Shown one piece after another: positions 27,201 to 35,509 of a stretch of DNA of 64,000 nt. The translations under genes were made by a program, and so were the position numbers. Numbering within the stretch: the first letter of the stretch is position 1; every line of letters starts with the position of its first letter. Location of the stretch: contig NC_134766.1 in NCBI RefSeq assembly GCF_050436995.1, forward strand, positions 6,076,001 to 6,140,000, given 5' to 3'. The stretch is from Anticarsia gemmatalis. Lineage: Eukaryota > Arthropoda > Insecta > Lepidoptera > Erebidae. The notes beneath the pieces were generated by a model. It was given only the letters and a program-made list of their open reading frames with translations. It was not told the origin of the DNA and did no database searches.

Positions 27201-30200
27201 TTTTTTTTTACTTAGTAATCTACAATCACTCTCCCATGAAACTTAACTAGCGAATCTAGCGATAGTTACTTAAGTAACGATCTTAAACTAAACAGGGGGT
27301 AGAAAAAAGCAAAAACCTGACCAATATAATTTACATTTTTCAGAAACATAGGATATCTATTGAGCTACATTTGTGCTGATCTACTAAGCGTGAAGACGAT
27401 GCTGTGGCTCGGTCTGCTGGTGCCTACCGTGGTGTTCTTCATGTTCCTGGCCATGCCTGAGACCCCTGAGTACTTGGTGAAGCAGGGGAAAGTTGATGTG
27501 AGTAGACTGTTTAAGTTTGTAAGTTCTGTAAGATATATGTGACTAGCTGACCCGCGCAACTTCGCTTGCGACACATAAGGGAGAATGGGTCAACATTTTT
27601 CCCTTCTTGTTACATTTTTTACTGGTACTCTTATAGCCTTCCTCGATAAATGGACTATCTAACACTGAAAGAATTTTACAAATCGGACCAATAGTTCCTG
27701 AGATTGCGCGAACAAACAAACAAACTCTTCAGCTTTATAATATTAGTATAGAAAAATTCTGTTGAAAGGGATGTAAGAATGTTTTGTGTTGTAGTATGTG
27801 TTTCTGTATCCCGAAGTGCGGGGAATGTGGTCGACATTTATCGGTAAATGTTGTATGGACTTATATCTAACAATATATTGGTAAAGCTAATTCATTAAAT
27901 ACTTGTTGTAGGAAATGTTCACCGAATGGTAATTTACTGTCATACTTTTGTTCTAAATTATACAATCACTTTGAAATCTAGTTAACGTTCTGATTTATCC
28001 ATATAGTTGTTCAACCAATCCACGGTTGAACAACTAATCTTTTGGATGAGCAATTTGCATATTTTACATAATATTACCAACATTTATAAGCTACGACGAC
28101 TAATAACTGAAACAATTACAAAAAAACAGCAAAAACTCACGATTGAAAATTATTTTTTCTAAGAAAACGCACACATCATCAATGCTTATAACTACTTAGT
28201 ATATTTTTTCGTGTTTACAATATAGGCTGTGAGTTCTTCAATAATCATTTATCACGGGTGTTTTGTACTTCATTCATTAGTATTCTGTCAAAAGCCTTGA
28301 CTCACTAATTATTCAGCGTAATGACGTCAAATGTCAGTCAACGACTTGAGGGCATTGTCAAAATATTGTGCGTATGGTTATGAAGCCTTATGGAGGTACA
28401 CGTGCGTTAGACTGCCTATCCACCGGAGCGGAGTGAGTCTGCGAAAACGTTGAGACCAATAGGATTAAACCATTGAAGAGGAGAGGAGATTTGGTGCAAT
28501 TCTATTGGTTAATATTTCTCCGTTTGTTAGCACTACAGCCTCGCTCCTCTTCGGTGGACAAGCAACCTAACAACGGTATTTATAAACGCCATGAAGTCTA
28601 GAATAAATAACTGTTATTTTAGTATTTTACTCCGTTTCTTTACGATAAGAAAAAGTGCCGCAGAAAAGAGTGCCAGAAACCAAACTATGTATAATTCGAA
28701 GGGTGGGGGTAGGTACCGAAACCTTTATGGTAGTAAAGGCTATGTTGGCGGCAGGGTAGCCGACAGATTACAGCTTGGTATGAGTACCGCACCGGTTGCA
28801 GGAATAGTCAGTAGTAGTTATTGTGTACTGTTTTTAACGACTGAAATTATACAAATGTTTAAATCAAATGTAAGTTTCTGCGACCAAAAAAAAGATGATA
28901 CAAGAATGTGTGTAAGAACTTTAGTAACATCTCATGTGACCCGGAAGTCGAATCTAATATCTCACGATCAGCATTAACGGCCATTGAACTACGCAGTTTT
29001 TAATTAATGCAATTTAAAATCCAGTTCTAAGTAATTAAAAGAATGCCATAATAAAATGAATAACAGCGAGATCTCCATCAAGGTTGAAACAGTTAGAAAA
29101 GCGATTTTTATGTAAAATATATGTTTTTAAAGCTTCCTGATCGGAACTGCGCATCTGTTTTATAGTATTATTTATTTCCTGATCCCTTTATGTTAAGTGT
29201 ACAATATCATTAGTGGTCAATTGAGTCTTAAGATTGCGTTGAAGATTTCAATATGTTTTTTTTTATTATTGCTATTAAACTTTGGAGGCTTGGTAATAAT
29301 GGTTGTAGGTGGTATTTTTATTATTTTGTGGTTTATCTTTATAGTAAATATATTATTCGAGAACTTTGATTTTTATTGTAGATTCTTGATTTTATATACA
29401 TTGTGTATTTATTTTTTGTTTCTATCCAATTTTTTTTTAAAACACGAAAGTAAATTTTGAAATGTCACCTATGCCTATTTGTTTATCGTGAGCTACTTAT
29501 TTAATTTAAAAGTTAAAAGTAAAGTTTAGGGCTGTTAAATAAGCATATTTTCTTGCGATTATAGTAAATAGCCATTGTCGAACACAAATCTGCATGGTAT
29601 TTTGTTAACATAAGGTGTAATTTGTTAACGTAGGTGTAAATTGTAATTTGTTAACATAAGGCATATGAGAGTTTTGCCACAATATAAATAGCAGGCGTTT
29701 TGACAAATATACTTGCGAGTTACTATTCATTTGGTACCGTCGTATCGTTTTCATATCGAAAGCTTAACATTTATAATCACGCAGCGCTTATCAGTTTTTC
29801 TTATATACTTAATAATTTATTGATAACTTTTTAATAGTAGGTAGCCGTAAAACTTCATCAGAAATATGACGAGTTCAATGTGTTTTGCGACTATAGCCTG
29901 TGTAAAATAAGTAGTAACTAAAATATGTTGTAAAAATGCGATTTAAACACTAATTTCTCATCCAATATTCCCATAAAGGTCACTCACTCACCGTTTAATT
30001 AAAAGTCATTGTAGCTTGTAACATCTTAAGCCAAGTAGACAAGCTAATGAATAATTCATGTAAGTGATCGAGCGAAGATCAAACATGTCAACTGTATGCG
30101 TGTCATGATTGAACGATGTGAGAGTTCAATGATTGTTTACAACTAACTATAATAAATATGAGATCATTTTTGTACGACTAGGTTCGGGCCTAATTCCTGA

Positions 30201-32714
30201 ATGGGGAAGGGATTAGGCCTAGAGTTCAGTTAAAGACTTTGCATCTCTTTACGAGCTGTTAAAAGGCAAAAACCATTGGTGTGTTGTCTTAGACTTGAAC
30301 ACTCGAAAACTTGTATGGGAGAAATTGGATGGAGATTTGAATGGTTTTGGATGGATTGGAGGATGTATGCCTGTTGTTACAACAGTGTTGTCGCTACTTT
30401 ACTTCTATAATGGTAAAGGAAAGTGTCTTCATAAAACCTTGCATTCTTCTAAAAGTTCTTTGAAACGTTTTGAAGAGACTTGGGGAGGAGTAAGACATTG
30501 ACATTGTGTATTCGAAGTCAAACCGCTCTTTTATTACTTATACAGACATACTATATACCTAACAAGGACTTTCTTCTAAAAGCCTTACTTGCATTTTCCA
30601 GGAAGCGAAGACAGTGCTGGCATGGCTGAGGGGAGTGAGTCCAGTAGACCGTGCTATAGAACAGGAGGTGGAAGCTATCGTGAGGGTGGAGAAGCAGACG
30701 CAGGCCGACTCTAAATCAGTGTGGAAAATTATACGTGAGTTGACTGTCGTATGAATGTTTGCTGGACTTATGTTTGTACTTGTTAAATTTATTGTTTTTT
30801 GAGTGGTCTATTATGTACATTACAATAATATAAACCTTTTCTGTTTCACTGCAGAACAAGGACTTTTTCCAGGAATTAGTCAGGCTGTATCACGTTAATA
30901 TTTATATTAGAACCAGAGCCTCCAGAATTACACTGTGTAGGCACAATATTTTTCTTCTTTGGTTTAGCAAGTGCCTTTCTTAGAATTTACTTCATAATTT
31001 AGTTTTTCTTCTTTCGAAGAAGAAGATAAGAAGACTTACTTATTATTGTTAATTAATAGCAAACAGGAGAACAGACAAAAGACTATAAAAAACCTTTCCA
31101 AATTGACAGAACTATAAACAGAACTACATGCTTAATTAAATTCACCTTCTTTTCCTTTCCAGTACAAGACAGACCGACCTTCAAAGCCTTCATCATTACC
31201 CTCGTGATCAAGATAACGCAGCAGTTCGACGGGTACCTCATAGTGCTGATCTACGCTGGCTTCGTGTTCGAGCGCGCGTCCGAGTCCATCAGCCTGAAGC
31301 TCAGCCCCAACAAGCAGGTTATCATGATCGGAGTGGTCCAGCTGGTGGGCAGCATCCTCGCTACTTGTATCGTGGAGAAGACTGGAAGAAAAGTAAGACT
31401 CTTTTTTCTTATAGATTTTGAGAAGAAAGGGTAAATCATAGATAGAATCTAGAGTGTAATCTCTTAAATTTTTGTGGTCGTCACTGACTGATGTTTAGAG
31501 ATTATAATTTGTGAATTTATTATATTGTGGTGTTAGGGACTGGTGAGACTAGCTGTTGAGAAATCTGGTTTTGTTTTCTAAATTCCGTTTTCCTAGCAAA
31601 ACAGATATGATTATAAGTAACTGCTTGATAACTGTTTCTGTTGCCTATGCTCCTAGTTCAGTACATTTAGACAGCTTAGATAGAAAGGAATACAAATCTC
31701 GATGTGAAAATGCAAAATTTTATTTCAAGTGCATACTGTATTAAAACTTAAGCAATATTAAATCTTTTCAAGATCAACTTTACTGACATATGTAAAACAT
31801 CGCAACTTTTTCCAGCTTCTCCTAGTATCAACATCGTTCGCCCTGGGCGTGGGCATGCTGGTGCTGTCCGCGTGGTTCTACGTGACGTCATCAGGCATCT
31901 GGCTGCCGGGCTGGCTGCCGGTCCTCGCCATGTGTCTGTGCATCTTCGCTGATGCCGCCGGCTTCCAACCCATCTCGTATATCATTATCACGGATTTATT
32001 TACTTTCCAAGTAAGTTGATGTAGAATTAAAGTTCTGCGTATTGTTATTATTTTTTCGTAGCATGGTTTTATAAAAATATATATTTTTTGTCATTAACGA
32101 TATTTTTTTCTGGGTTTTCTATTGAAGCATGTTTTTAGTTTTTGAAGCTATTAGTTATTTTACTGTATTGGGTATGTCGAGTAAAGCGATATTAATTGTA
32201 TGCCATGAAGTTATATTGCTTTTCAGAAGAGAGCATAAATTCCACTTTGTAATTACGTTGACCTGCCATACGATTTTAAGAAATCAACGTTCTTTGTTTA
32301 TGATTATTGTCTCAAGCAATGTAGACAATTTTTATTTAGATTCCTCATATTATTATGCATAGAAAAATGTGTCTAAATATCTACAATTTAAAATGTTAAG
32401 TTTTTATGTTAGTTATGTAATTTTTCTACAATAATTATTTTCCTACTCCCCAGCTCCGCGGCACAGTATCAGCATTCGCCAACGTCTGCGCTAAAATGAG
32501 CAACTTCGTCCAAACCAAATGGTTCACGATACTCTGCGACCTCATCGGTATTCACTGGACCTTTTTATTCTTCGCTATCGTCTGCTTCATCGCCTGCTTC
32601 TACACCGTGGTCTACTTCCCGGAGACCAGGCAGAAGACCATTGAAGAGATCTACTCTAAGCTCTCCGGGAAGACCAAGCAGACGAGTGAGAATAGAACTG
32701 AACCAGTTCCTTAG
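3182..32714 (+). CDS. Facilitated trehalose transporter Tret1-like (MFS sugar porter), 8 coding exons, 481 aa
   Basis: Plasma-membrane sugar porter of the major facilitator superfamily. By family it moves trehalose or a related sugar down its gradient; the substrate here is inferred. Coding exons are 3182-3254, 16968-17197, 22574-22743, 27344-27497, 30602-30734, 31163-31392, 31816-32010 and 32454-32714. All introns are GT-AG and the joined frame is open for 482 codons, the usual family length. Visible family marks are GWLTDRYGRK (81-90, loop 2-3), R120 in helix 4, E140 with DLRG (145-148, loop 4-5), PETPEYL (196-202, end of helix 6), QQFDG (273-277, helix 7), EKTGRK (325-330, loop 8-9) and FPETRQKT (450-457, after helix 12). 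There are twelve hydrophobic segments, a long central loop (about 196-257) and no signal peptide. Odd points: QQFDG replaces the usual QQxSG, helix 10 reads GFQPISY instead of GPGPIPW, and PETPEYL replaces PESPRWL. It may therefore be a divergent paralogue with another substrate. Confidence 0.95.
4220..4370. mobile_element. Degenerate Helitron-like remnant
   Basis: Diverged matches to the 47718-47919 element include CCCCGTGACTTCATCCGTGT, TCGTGCAGTAGTTTTGCGT and AGAGTAGCAAACATAC. No intact termini are visible. Confidence 0.35.
4862..5113 (-). mobile_element. Helitron-like non-autonomous element
   Basis: On the + strand it runs from CTAGCTGACCCGCGCAACTT, with a GCAACTTCGCTTGC hairpin, to TTATAATATTAGTATGGA. 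On the element's own strand this is a TC start and a CTAG end with a hairpin about ten bases before the end, flanked by A and T. These are Helitron hallmarks and there is no target duplication. Internal GACAGACAGAG is the microsatellite seed seen in its relatives. No coding capacity. Confidence 0.55.
6194..6675. mobile_element. 482-bp fold-back element, copy 1 (91-bp terminal inverted repeats)
   Basis: Starts TGTTACTGTAAAAGCCCGAA and ends in its inverse. The left arm (6194-6284) and right arm (6585-6675) pair with about four mismatches. The flanks carry TATG on both sides (6190-6193, 6676-6679), a likely 4-bp target duplication. Each arm contains sub-repeats (GTAAAAGCCCGAAC and GTAAAAGTCCGAAC). 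The interior has three more inverted repeats: a TATACTGTG palindrome, an 18-bp perfect stem (6429-6446 with 6459-6476) and GGAGCCCCGC with GCGGGGCTCC (6508-6530). No ORF, so it is non-autonomous; the superfamily is unknown. Confidence 0.85.
7376..7530 (-). mobile_element. 5S-headed SINE-like repeat (family S), minus-strand fragment
   Basis: Reverse complement of the tail and middle of the 12921-13180 copy: CGTATGGTTAGTAGTCAATC, CAAGCCGTCCGATGGC, TTATCTTAATTGACAA and TTTTTACGTGCCCTCCGAAA. The 5S-like head is missing or lost. Confidence 0.6.
8340..8470 (-). mobile_element. tRNA-SINE family 2 body remnant
   Basis: The + strand shows GTGTAGGCAGAATGCC, ATCGCCATTTATAATATTAG and TAGGGGGCAAGCCTATCACT, matching the body of the 690-900 copy in the same orientation. 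The head is not recognisable. Confidence 0.5.
8610..8981. mobile_element. TIR element with a composite interior
   Basis: The ends are inverted repeats: CGTTGTCAAC plus CCATCTAGAGCACCC on the left, against GGGTGCTCTAGATAG plus GTTGTCAACG on the right. The interior (8690-8940) carries GTGGACTAGGCTAGGTACC, a duplicated CGGATT hexamer, CATGTCGGTTTAGCCGTTCC and GAAATCGGCCAGGACGACAT. The last part recurs in reverse at 50885-50945. The interior contains a 70-codon open stretch, but its sequence is the repeat itself, so I do not call a gene. Confidence 0.5.
10625..10705 (+). mobile_element. LINE 3' tail (C-terminal end of an ORF2-like frame)
   Basis: Frame from 10627 reads INEAKEVCKDRTKWSSLVFA then YPYEKT and a TGA stop. 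This resembles the last codons of a non-LTR retrotransposon polyprotein. The same block (GTTTGTAAGGATCG, AAGTGG, GTCTCTGCCTACC) recurs at about 24750-24815, 40150-40250 and 48085-48165 on + and at about 35575-35660 and 58085-58170 on minus, always without upstream ORF. They are 5'-truncated insertions. Confidence 0.5.
10840..10960 (+). mobile_element. 5S-headed SINE-like repeat (family S), diverged copy
   Basis: GCAACCCTTGATGTGG, GGTGGCTGAGTGGTATTTGA, GCTTTCGGGCGTCATGTAAA and GGTCCCGGTT follow the order of the 12921-13180 copy, with many differences. Confidence 0.45.
11310..11460. repeat. Dispersed repeat, LINE-tail-like
   Basis: A TTATTTATTTATTT run is followed by GGTGGACCTAATGCCAGGGG, CCAGTCTAACTTGGGGTGA and GGAAGGAGTTGAGAAAGG. 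The style resembles a non-LTR retrotransposon 3' end; no second clear copy is seen in this window. Confidence 0.3.
11575..11700 (-). mobile_element. tRNA-SINE family 2 body remnant
   Basis: The + strand shows CACGCATATTGTCATTCCCG, CAGAGGTGTATAAAATAATT, ACACCCACGATTCGCCATTT and GTCAAGCCTATTGCCG, in the order of the 690-900 copy. Confidence 0.55.
11721..11838. repeat. Long imperfect hairpin (about 51-bp arms)
   Basis: Arms 11721-11771 and 11788-11838 pair with about seven mismatches around a 16-nt AT-rich loop. The pairing includes CATTTAGCG..TAGTTTATCT and TTCAATAGCGTT. Most likely it is a small MITE; a hairpin small-RNA precursor is the alternative. It lies in intron 1 and so would be transcribed with the gene. 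Confidence 0.7.
12921..13180 (+). mobile_element. 5S rRNA-headed SINE-like repeat (family S), best copy
   Basis: The head has GTTAAGCAAC at 12968 and GATGGGTGACCGC at 12999-13011, close in sequence and order to the box A and box C parts of the 5S rRNA internal promoter. The two are closer together or differ between them from true 5S, so it is not a 5S gene. The body continues GAGCTGGGCGTCTCCGTGC and GGAGGGCACGTAAAAAGACG, and the tail GCCTTTCGGGCGGCTTGAAC ends in CATACGACAAACAAACAAAC, a simple tail. Other copies are at about 7376-7530, 10840-10960, 24015-24240 and 43862-43965. Confidence 0.65.
13221..13274. repeat. Short hairpin
   Basis: TAGCCAACTG plus CGCTGAAGTTACAT pairs with ATGTAACTTCAGCG plus CAGTTGGCTA. 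The only difference is a 3-nt insertion in the right arm. Confidence 0.8.
13749..13789. repeat. Perfect 17-bp hairpin
   Basis: TAATTTTGGACCCACTT (13749-13765) and its exact inverse (13773-13789) are separated by 7 nt. Confidence 0.9.
14335..14545 (+). mobile_element. tRNA-derived SINE (family 1)
   Basis: B box GGTCGTGGGTTCGATTCCCA, then ACAATTATTTGTGCGGTCCA, GTTTGTATGTTTGTAAAAAT, CCCCGCGACACAAGAACAAG and a TTATAAAAATAAAAAAAG tail. The A-box region is partly eroded compared with the copies at 43263 and 57554. Confidence 0.8.
15775..16210 (-). mobile_element. Helitron-like non-autonomous element, long copy
   Basis: CTAGCTGACCCGCGCAACTT at the left and TTATAATATTAGTATGGA at the right, as in the 4862-5113 copy. 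It is longer because it keeps the internal block TTCCCGGGAAATGCGTCATT, and it has a (GACA)n run before the right end. It ends about 760 bases before exon 2. Confidence 0.6.
16968..17197 (+). CDS. Sugar transporter exon 2 (residues 25-101)
   Basis: Acceptor TTGTCCACAG; donor ATT then GTAAGT at 17198, phase 0. It encodes the rest of helix 1 (LLSFGMVQGWLSP), the first extracellular loop with EPYTSSDISW, helix 2 (SVTYITAIIFGAPMGWL), the loop 2-3 signature TDRYGRK (84-90) and the start of helix 3. It is clearly GC-richer than its flanks. Confidence 0.95.
20455..20545 (+). repeat. Dispersed repeat (ACACGGTCATCTGC type)
   Basis: GGACAACTCATACACGGTCA, AAACTAAGCAGAGCTTGC and GGTTACCAGACAACTCATAA recur in reverse complement at about 52475-52575 and 61515-61605. 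Probably a LINE 3' segment; the class is not certain. Confidence 0.5.
22340..22562 (+). repeat. Degenerate tandem array of about 90 bp, 2.5 units
   Basis: ACCAATCGGCTATCGCTGCT (22340), ACCACTCGATTATCACTACA (22434) and ACCACTCGGCTACTACTACA (22522) start successive units, with GCCGCGCTAC (22388) and GCCGTGCTAC (22476) also in register at 88 bases. The last unit runs into the polypyrimidine tract of exon 3. Confidence 0.65.
22574..22743 (+). CDS. Sugar transporter exon 3 (residues 102-158)
   Basis: Acceptor TTCTTCACCAG; donor AACAG then GTGAGC, phase 2. It encodes helix 3 (IYWQIKLLCLEP), helix 4 with the conserved arginine (ALILARAVAGI, R120), IYLKEI with E140, the DLRG loop signature (145-148) and the start of helix 5 (ALGSLLILN). 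Confidence 0.95.
24015..24240 (+). mobile_element. 5S-headed SINE-like repeat (family S), diverged
   Basis: CATAGCTAGTTGCGTTCACC, GTAAACGATC, a GTGGTCATTCTATAGATTGG block in place of the 5S-like C box, CCGTATCCGTGCTCC and a tail ending AAGGCCTTCGAGCGGCTTC follow the order of the 12921 copy. Confidence 0.55.
26218..26255. repeat. Perfect 17-bp hairpin
   Basis: ACATGTATTCTATGTGA (26218-26234) and its exact inverse (26239-26255) flank a 4-nt loop. Confidence 0.9.
27344..27497 (+). CDS. Sugar transporter exon 4 (residues 158-209)
   Basis: The acceptor CAG completes the split arginine codon; donor GAT then GTGAGT, phase 0. It encodes helix 5 (NIGYLLSYICADLL), helix 6 (TMLWLGLLVPTVVFFMFLAM) and the PETPEYL motif (196-202), which corresponds to PESPRWL in canonical sugar porters, then the start of the large cytoplasmic loop. 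Confidence 0.95.
27543..27751 (-). mobile_element. Helitron-like non-autonomous element beside exon 4
   Basis: On + it begins CTAGCTGACCCGCGCAACTT and ends TTATAATATTAGTATAGA. The interior (CGGACCAATAGTTCCTGAGA, a short (AAAC)n run, CTCTTCAGC) matches the element at 59630-59892 in the opposite orientation rather than the 4862 type, so it forms a sub-family. Confidence 0.6.
28004..28036. repeat. Perfect 13-bp hairpin
   Basis: TAGTTGTTCAACC and its exact inverse flank a 7-nt loop (28017-28023). Confidence 0.85.
28417..28560. mobile_element. Small TIR element (MITE-like)
   Basis: The ends TATCCACCGGAGCGGAGTGA and CTCGCTCCTCTTCGGTGGAC are imperfect inverted repeats, and the inner segments ACCAATAGGA and TCTATTGGTT also pair. 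There is no coding capacity. Confidence 0.45.
29598..29661 (+). repeat. Short GTTAAC-bearing tandem array
   Basis: Three TTTGTTAAC units (GTTAAC at 29604, 29624 and 29650) sit in a TAAGGTGTAA context, spaced 20 and 26 bases. Confidence 0.6.
30602..30734 (+). CDS. Sugar transporter exon 5 (residues 210-254, central loop)
   Basis: Acceptor TTTTCCAG; donor ATAC then GTGAGT, phase 1. It encodes the charged cytoplasmic loop between helices 6 and 7: EAKTVLAWLRGVSPVDRAIE, then EVEAIV and KSVWKII. The pattern AxxxLxWLRG...E.E is typical of Tret1-like proteins. Confidence 0.95.
31163..31392 (+). CDS. Sugar transporter exon 6 (residues 254-330)
   Basis: Acceptor CTTTTCCTTTCCAG; donor AGAAAA then GTAAGA, phase 0. 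It encodes helix 7 with QQFDG (273-277; the usual motif is QQxSG), the outer segment FERASESISLKLSPNK, helix 8 (QVIMIGVVQLVGSILATCIV) and the EKTGRK loop motif (325-330). Confidence 0.95.
31816..32010 (+). CDS. Sugar transporter exon 7 (residues 331-395)
   Basis: Acceptor CAACTTTTTCCAG; donor CAA then GTAAGT, phase 0. It encodes helix 9 (LLLVSTSFALGVGMLVLSAW) and helix 10 (WLPVLAMCLCIFADAAGFQP then ISYIIITDLFTFQ). The helix 10 GPGPIPW signature of many glucose transporters is replaced by GFQPISY (379-385), and the following ELF by DLF. Confidence 0.95.
32454..32714 (+). CDS. Sugar transporter exon 8 (residues 396-481 and stop)
   Basis: Acceptor CCTACTCCCCAG; TAG stop at 32712. It encodes LRG (396-398, loop 10-11), helix 11 (VSAFANVCAKMSNFVQTKWF), helix 12 (HWTFLFFAIVCFIACFYTVV), the family end motif YFPETRQKTIEEIYSKLSGK and a short polar tail ending TEPVP. 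Confidence 0.95.
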   Translation, partial: LRGTVSAFANVCAKMSNFVQTKWFTILCDLIGIHWTFLFFAIVCFIACFYTVVYFPETRQKTIEEIYSKLSGKTKQTSENRTEPVP

Positions 32715-34620
32715 GTAAGATGTTAGTCAATGCCATTTAATGCCGTCCAGTAAGATGTTTTTTGTGAAGAGTACGCCGTATATAAGAGTATGTTGCCAAG
32801 AATGAACTGTTCTCAAAATTTGGCCTATTTATTTCAAAATGATACTGAATAAAATGATTACGGACTTTGGGAAAATACAGGTTATCTTAAAACTAATAAT
32901 TATAATGTTGATTCTACAAATTGGTTACATAAATACAAAAAAGATATTGTTATTGTCAGAAAACTGCAAAACGTCGATCGTATTATTTTCGCTTCCTCAT
33001 ACTTTCTTTAGAAAATAAATTAAACTGTCCAAAAAATATAATAATACGCCATTACTCTTATAAACAAGCGGCAAAACGACCATTTTAGTTGTTATAAAGA
33101 CACTCAGTGTCATTAGTGTCAGTGCTTGTGTATATCGAAATGTTAATATTATTTTAGTATTTACTCTACTTTAAGATTGTGTCGTGACACTTTTGCTCTT
33201 TTATACCAACCCCTAAGTAGGAACTAAAGAACCCCCTACCACGTTTGAGCCAGAGATACTAGGGGTCAAATGGTTTACAACATATTTTTCAGCAACATGT
33301 CGAGCTAAGTCGGGTGATTTAACATAGCGTAGCATGTCGAGTGAAATCCGGCAACGTCGAACAAGCGATATAGTAGTAGATACATTTGACCCTAGGGGCT
33401 GGTGAATTTTATAAGGGAATGTTTAAGGGCTGTTGGTGAAATCTAAGTGCCTTATAGTGTTAAACGCTTTTTGAAAATGCATTTTGAAACAGGGTTCAAA
33501 TGTGTGTTATGTGAGTGTCTGAGAGTGTGAATTATATTAAGTTGAAAGTCTTTGTGTATTAATAATAATTGTGTATTTAAATAATGTGTCGTGTGTGTGT
33601 ATGTGTACAAAACGGCTTTACATAAAAGTTGACTATTATATTAAACGCTTGTTTTATCATGTTAATAAAATTAAAATAATAGTATACAAAGACCAATTTT
33701 CATTTACTCTGAATAAGTATCGATTATCTTATCAAGCAGTTAAACGTTGATTCCGTACGCTTGCTGTTACTATGTGTAAGATCGGCTATGTGACACTTAT
33801 TTGGAAGCCGTAAGTCGTAAACCGTAAGCCTGTGTACCGTAAGCCTTAACACACGTTAAATATAATGTTCAACTTTTTTGTAAAATACCGTATTTGTTAA
33901 CATGTATTTTGAGTCAGTTTACTCATAATGTTATTTTATTCTGAGTGTCAATACTTGAGATTGATCTCAAGATTATTATTATTATGTATTTTATTATAAA
34001 TATTTGAATTATAATTACTTTTTTGCAGTGCTAAAAGCACAATTTTTTTGGACCATAAATTTTAATGCTTTGTACAAAGTTAATCGTATATTCTGACATG
34101 AAATTATATTTTTTTTGTTAATTAGTATTTTGGCAGCTATATGCAACATAATATTATTGCTTTTAATAGCCAAATGTTAATAATTCTGAATGATAATGAA
34201 CAATATGAAGTGGTCTATTCAATTACAATTTAAATCTATATCAGACAATAATGAATATGAAAACAGTTATTTTAAATAATAATTGTTTTTAAATTGTAAA
34301 TAATAATTATATATATTTTATCTTAGAATGTTCGTGATGTGCCTTTAAGTCTAACGTTAGTTCTTAAATACGCCACTTGTCAGTGGCGCTAGTGTGTCAA
34401 TATTAAAATTATTATTTATTAAATTAAATACAAAATATTTCATTTAAATTATCGTATTAAGAGAAATTCAACTGTAAATTGATTTATAAGAGTTTATTTC
34501 TTAATGCAATAAGGACTTCACCTTGTAAAATTTGGAACTTTTTGAACAATGTATTTGAAATAATATGGTGATATTTCAATAAAAGTACTATTTTCGTTAT
34601 ATTTTGAACATAATTTAAGC
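32715..34620 (+). other. Probable 3' UTR and downstream flank of the transporter
   Basis: AATAAA signals occur at 32848, 33014, 33664 and 34578. A GT-rich tract (33585-33610) lies before the third. The 3' end cannot be chosen without cDNA. A weak inverted pair ACTAGGGGTCAAATG (from 33258) and CATTTGACCCTAGGGG (to about 33400) may mark an old TIR element. Confidence 0.45.
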
Positions 34621-35509
34621 ACTTGAATACACTTAACCTCGATTTTACTTTTGAATAAGTATTGCTTAGTTTATCAGGCGGTATTTTGGCAGTGGTTTTT
34701 ATAAAATTGCTGTTATTTTATCTATCGGATAGGCAATCTAATACTTACAATCCAACACCAATGAAAAGGCACGATTTTGGTTTTAGCTAGGTATTATATG
34801 ATACTTTAGGATTGAATTTAAAAAATGGTTTCTTTGGGATTCCTCAAAAAGTGTGTTTTAGTTCTTAAATAAATTTATTGCAATATTAACATATTATTTC
34901 AAACTAAGCAAACGTATTGAACAAAACATGTTTCAAAAGTTCGAAAGTAATATTTAGTTTCATCAACTTTTGCTAGATGGCGCTACACGTAGGTTTAAAA
35001 TAAGTCTGACCGTCTCCTTCCGGAGCGTCGTGATAATGCGTTTAGATAACGCATAATTATAATTAATAATGTAAATATGTGATAATGATAATAATTAATG
35101 ATAATATATTGTAATATAACAAGACTTGTTGATATTAAAACAGTTATGACGTCGAAATTGAATCTTTTATTCGAAATTTAACCCTTTTAATGACATTGTT
35201 TATATTACACTTATATAGATTAATCATTTTATGAATCACTTACATTTTTTTTTTGTTTTAATATACCTATAGTTTTGTCAAATGTAGACTAAACCTTTAT
35301 TTTTTAAGATTTCTAGTGCCTTTTTTAAAGTAACGTATTTGTATCGAAGAATGAGCAATGAACGATGGCAAACAAAGGATCGCGTCATCGAATGAATATT
35401 TATGCTTCTCACTTATAGATAAATTAAGCAGCATACATTTTTTTTAAATAACACCTCACGCAATTCGAATTATTTTTTCTTGACACAGCAGACCGAAGCA
35501 AAAGGAATC

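Larger units (their letters stand above)
22744..27343 (+). other. Intron 3 (4.6 kb)
   Basis: AT-rich. It holds a MITE end remnant at about 23775-23815, a family S SINE copy at 24015-24240, a LINE tail fragment at 24750-24815, a Helitron-like end at 24845-24893, a perfect hairpin at 26218-26255 and a CRE-like palindrome at 26835. The acceptor is TTTACATTTTTCAG. The remaining stretches show nothing recognisable. Confidence 0.75.
27498..30601 (+). other. Intron 4 (3.1 kb)
   Basis: It contains a Helitron-like element right after the donor (27543-27751), a 13-bp hairpin (28004-28036), a TIR element (28417-28560) and a small GTTAAC array (29604-29655). A 128-codon open stretch at 28591-28977 has no family features and mixed composition; I treat it as chance. 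The acceptor is CTTGCATTTTCCAG. Confidence 0.75.

Noticed and set aside
28591..28977. 128-codon open frame in intron 4, the longest in the window
   Set aside because: No recognisable motif, no splice context, mixed composition; most likely chance.
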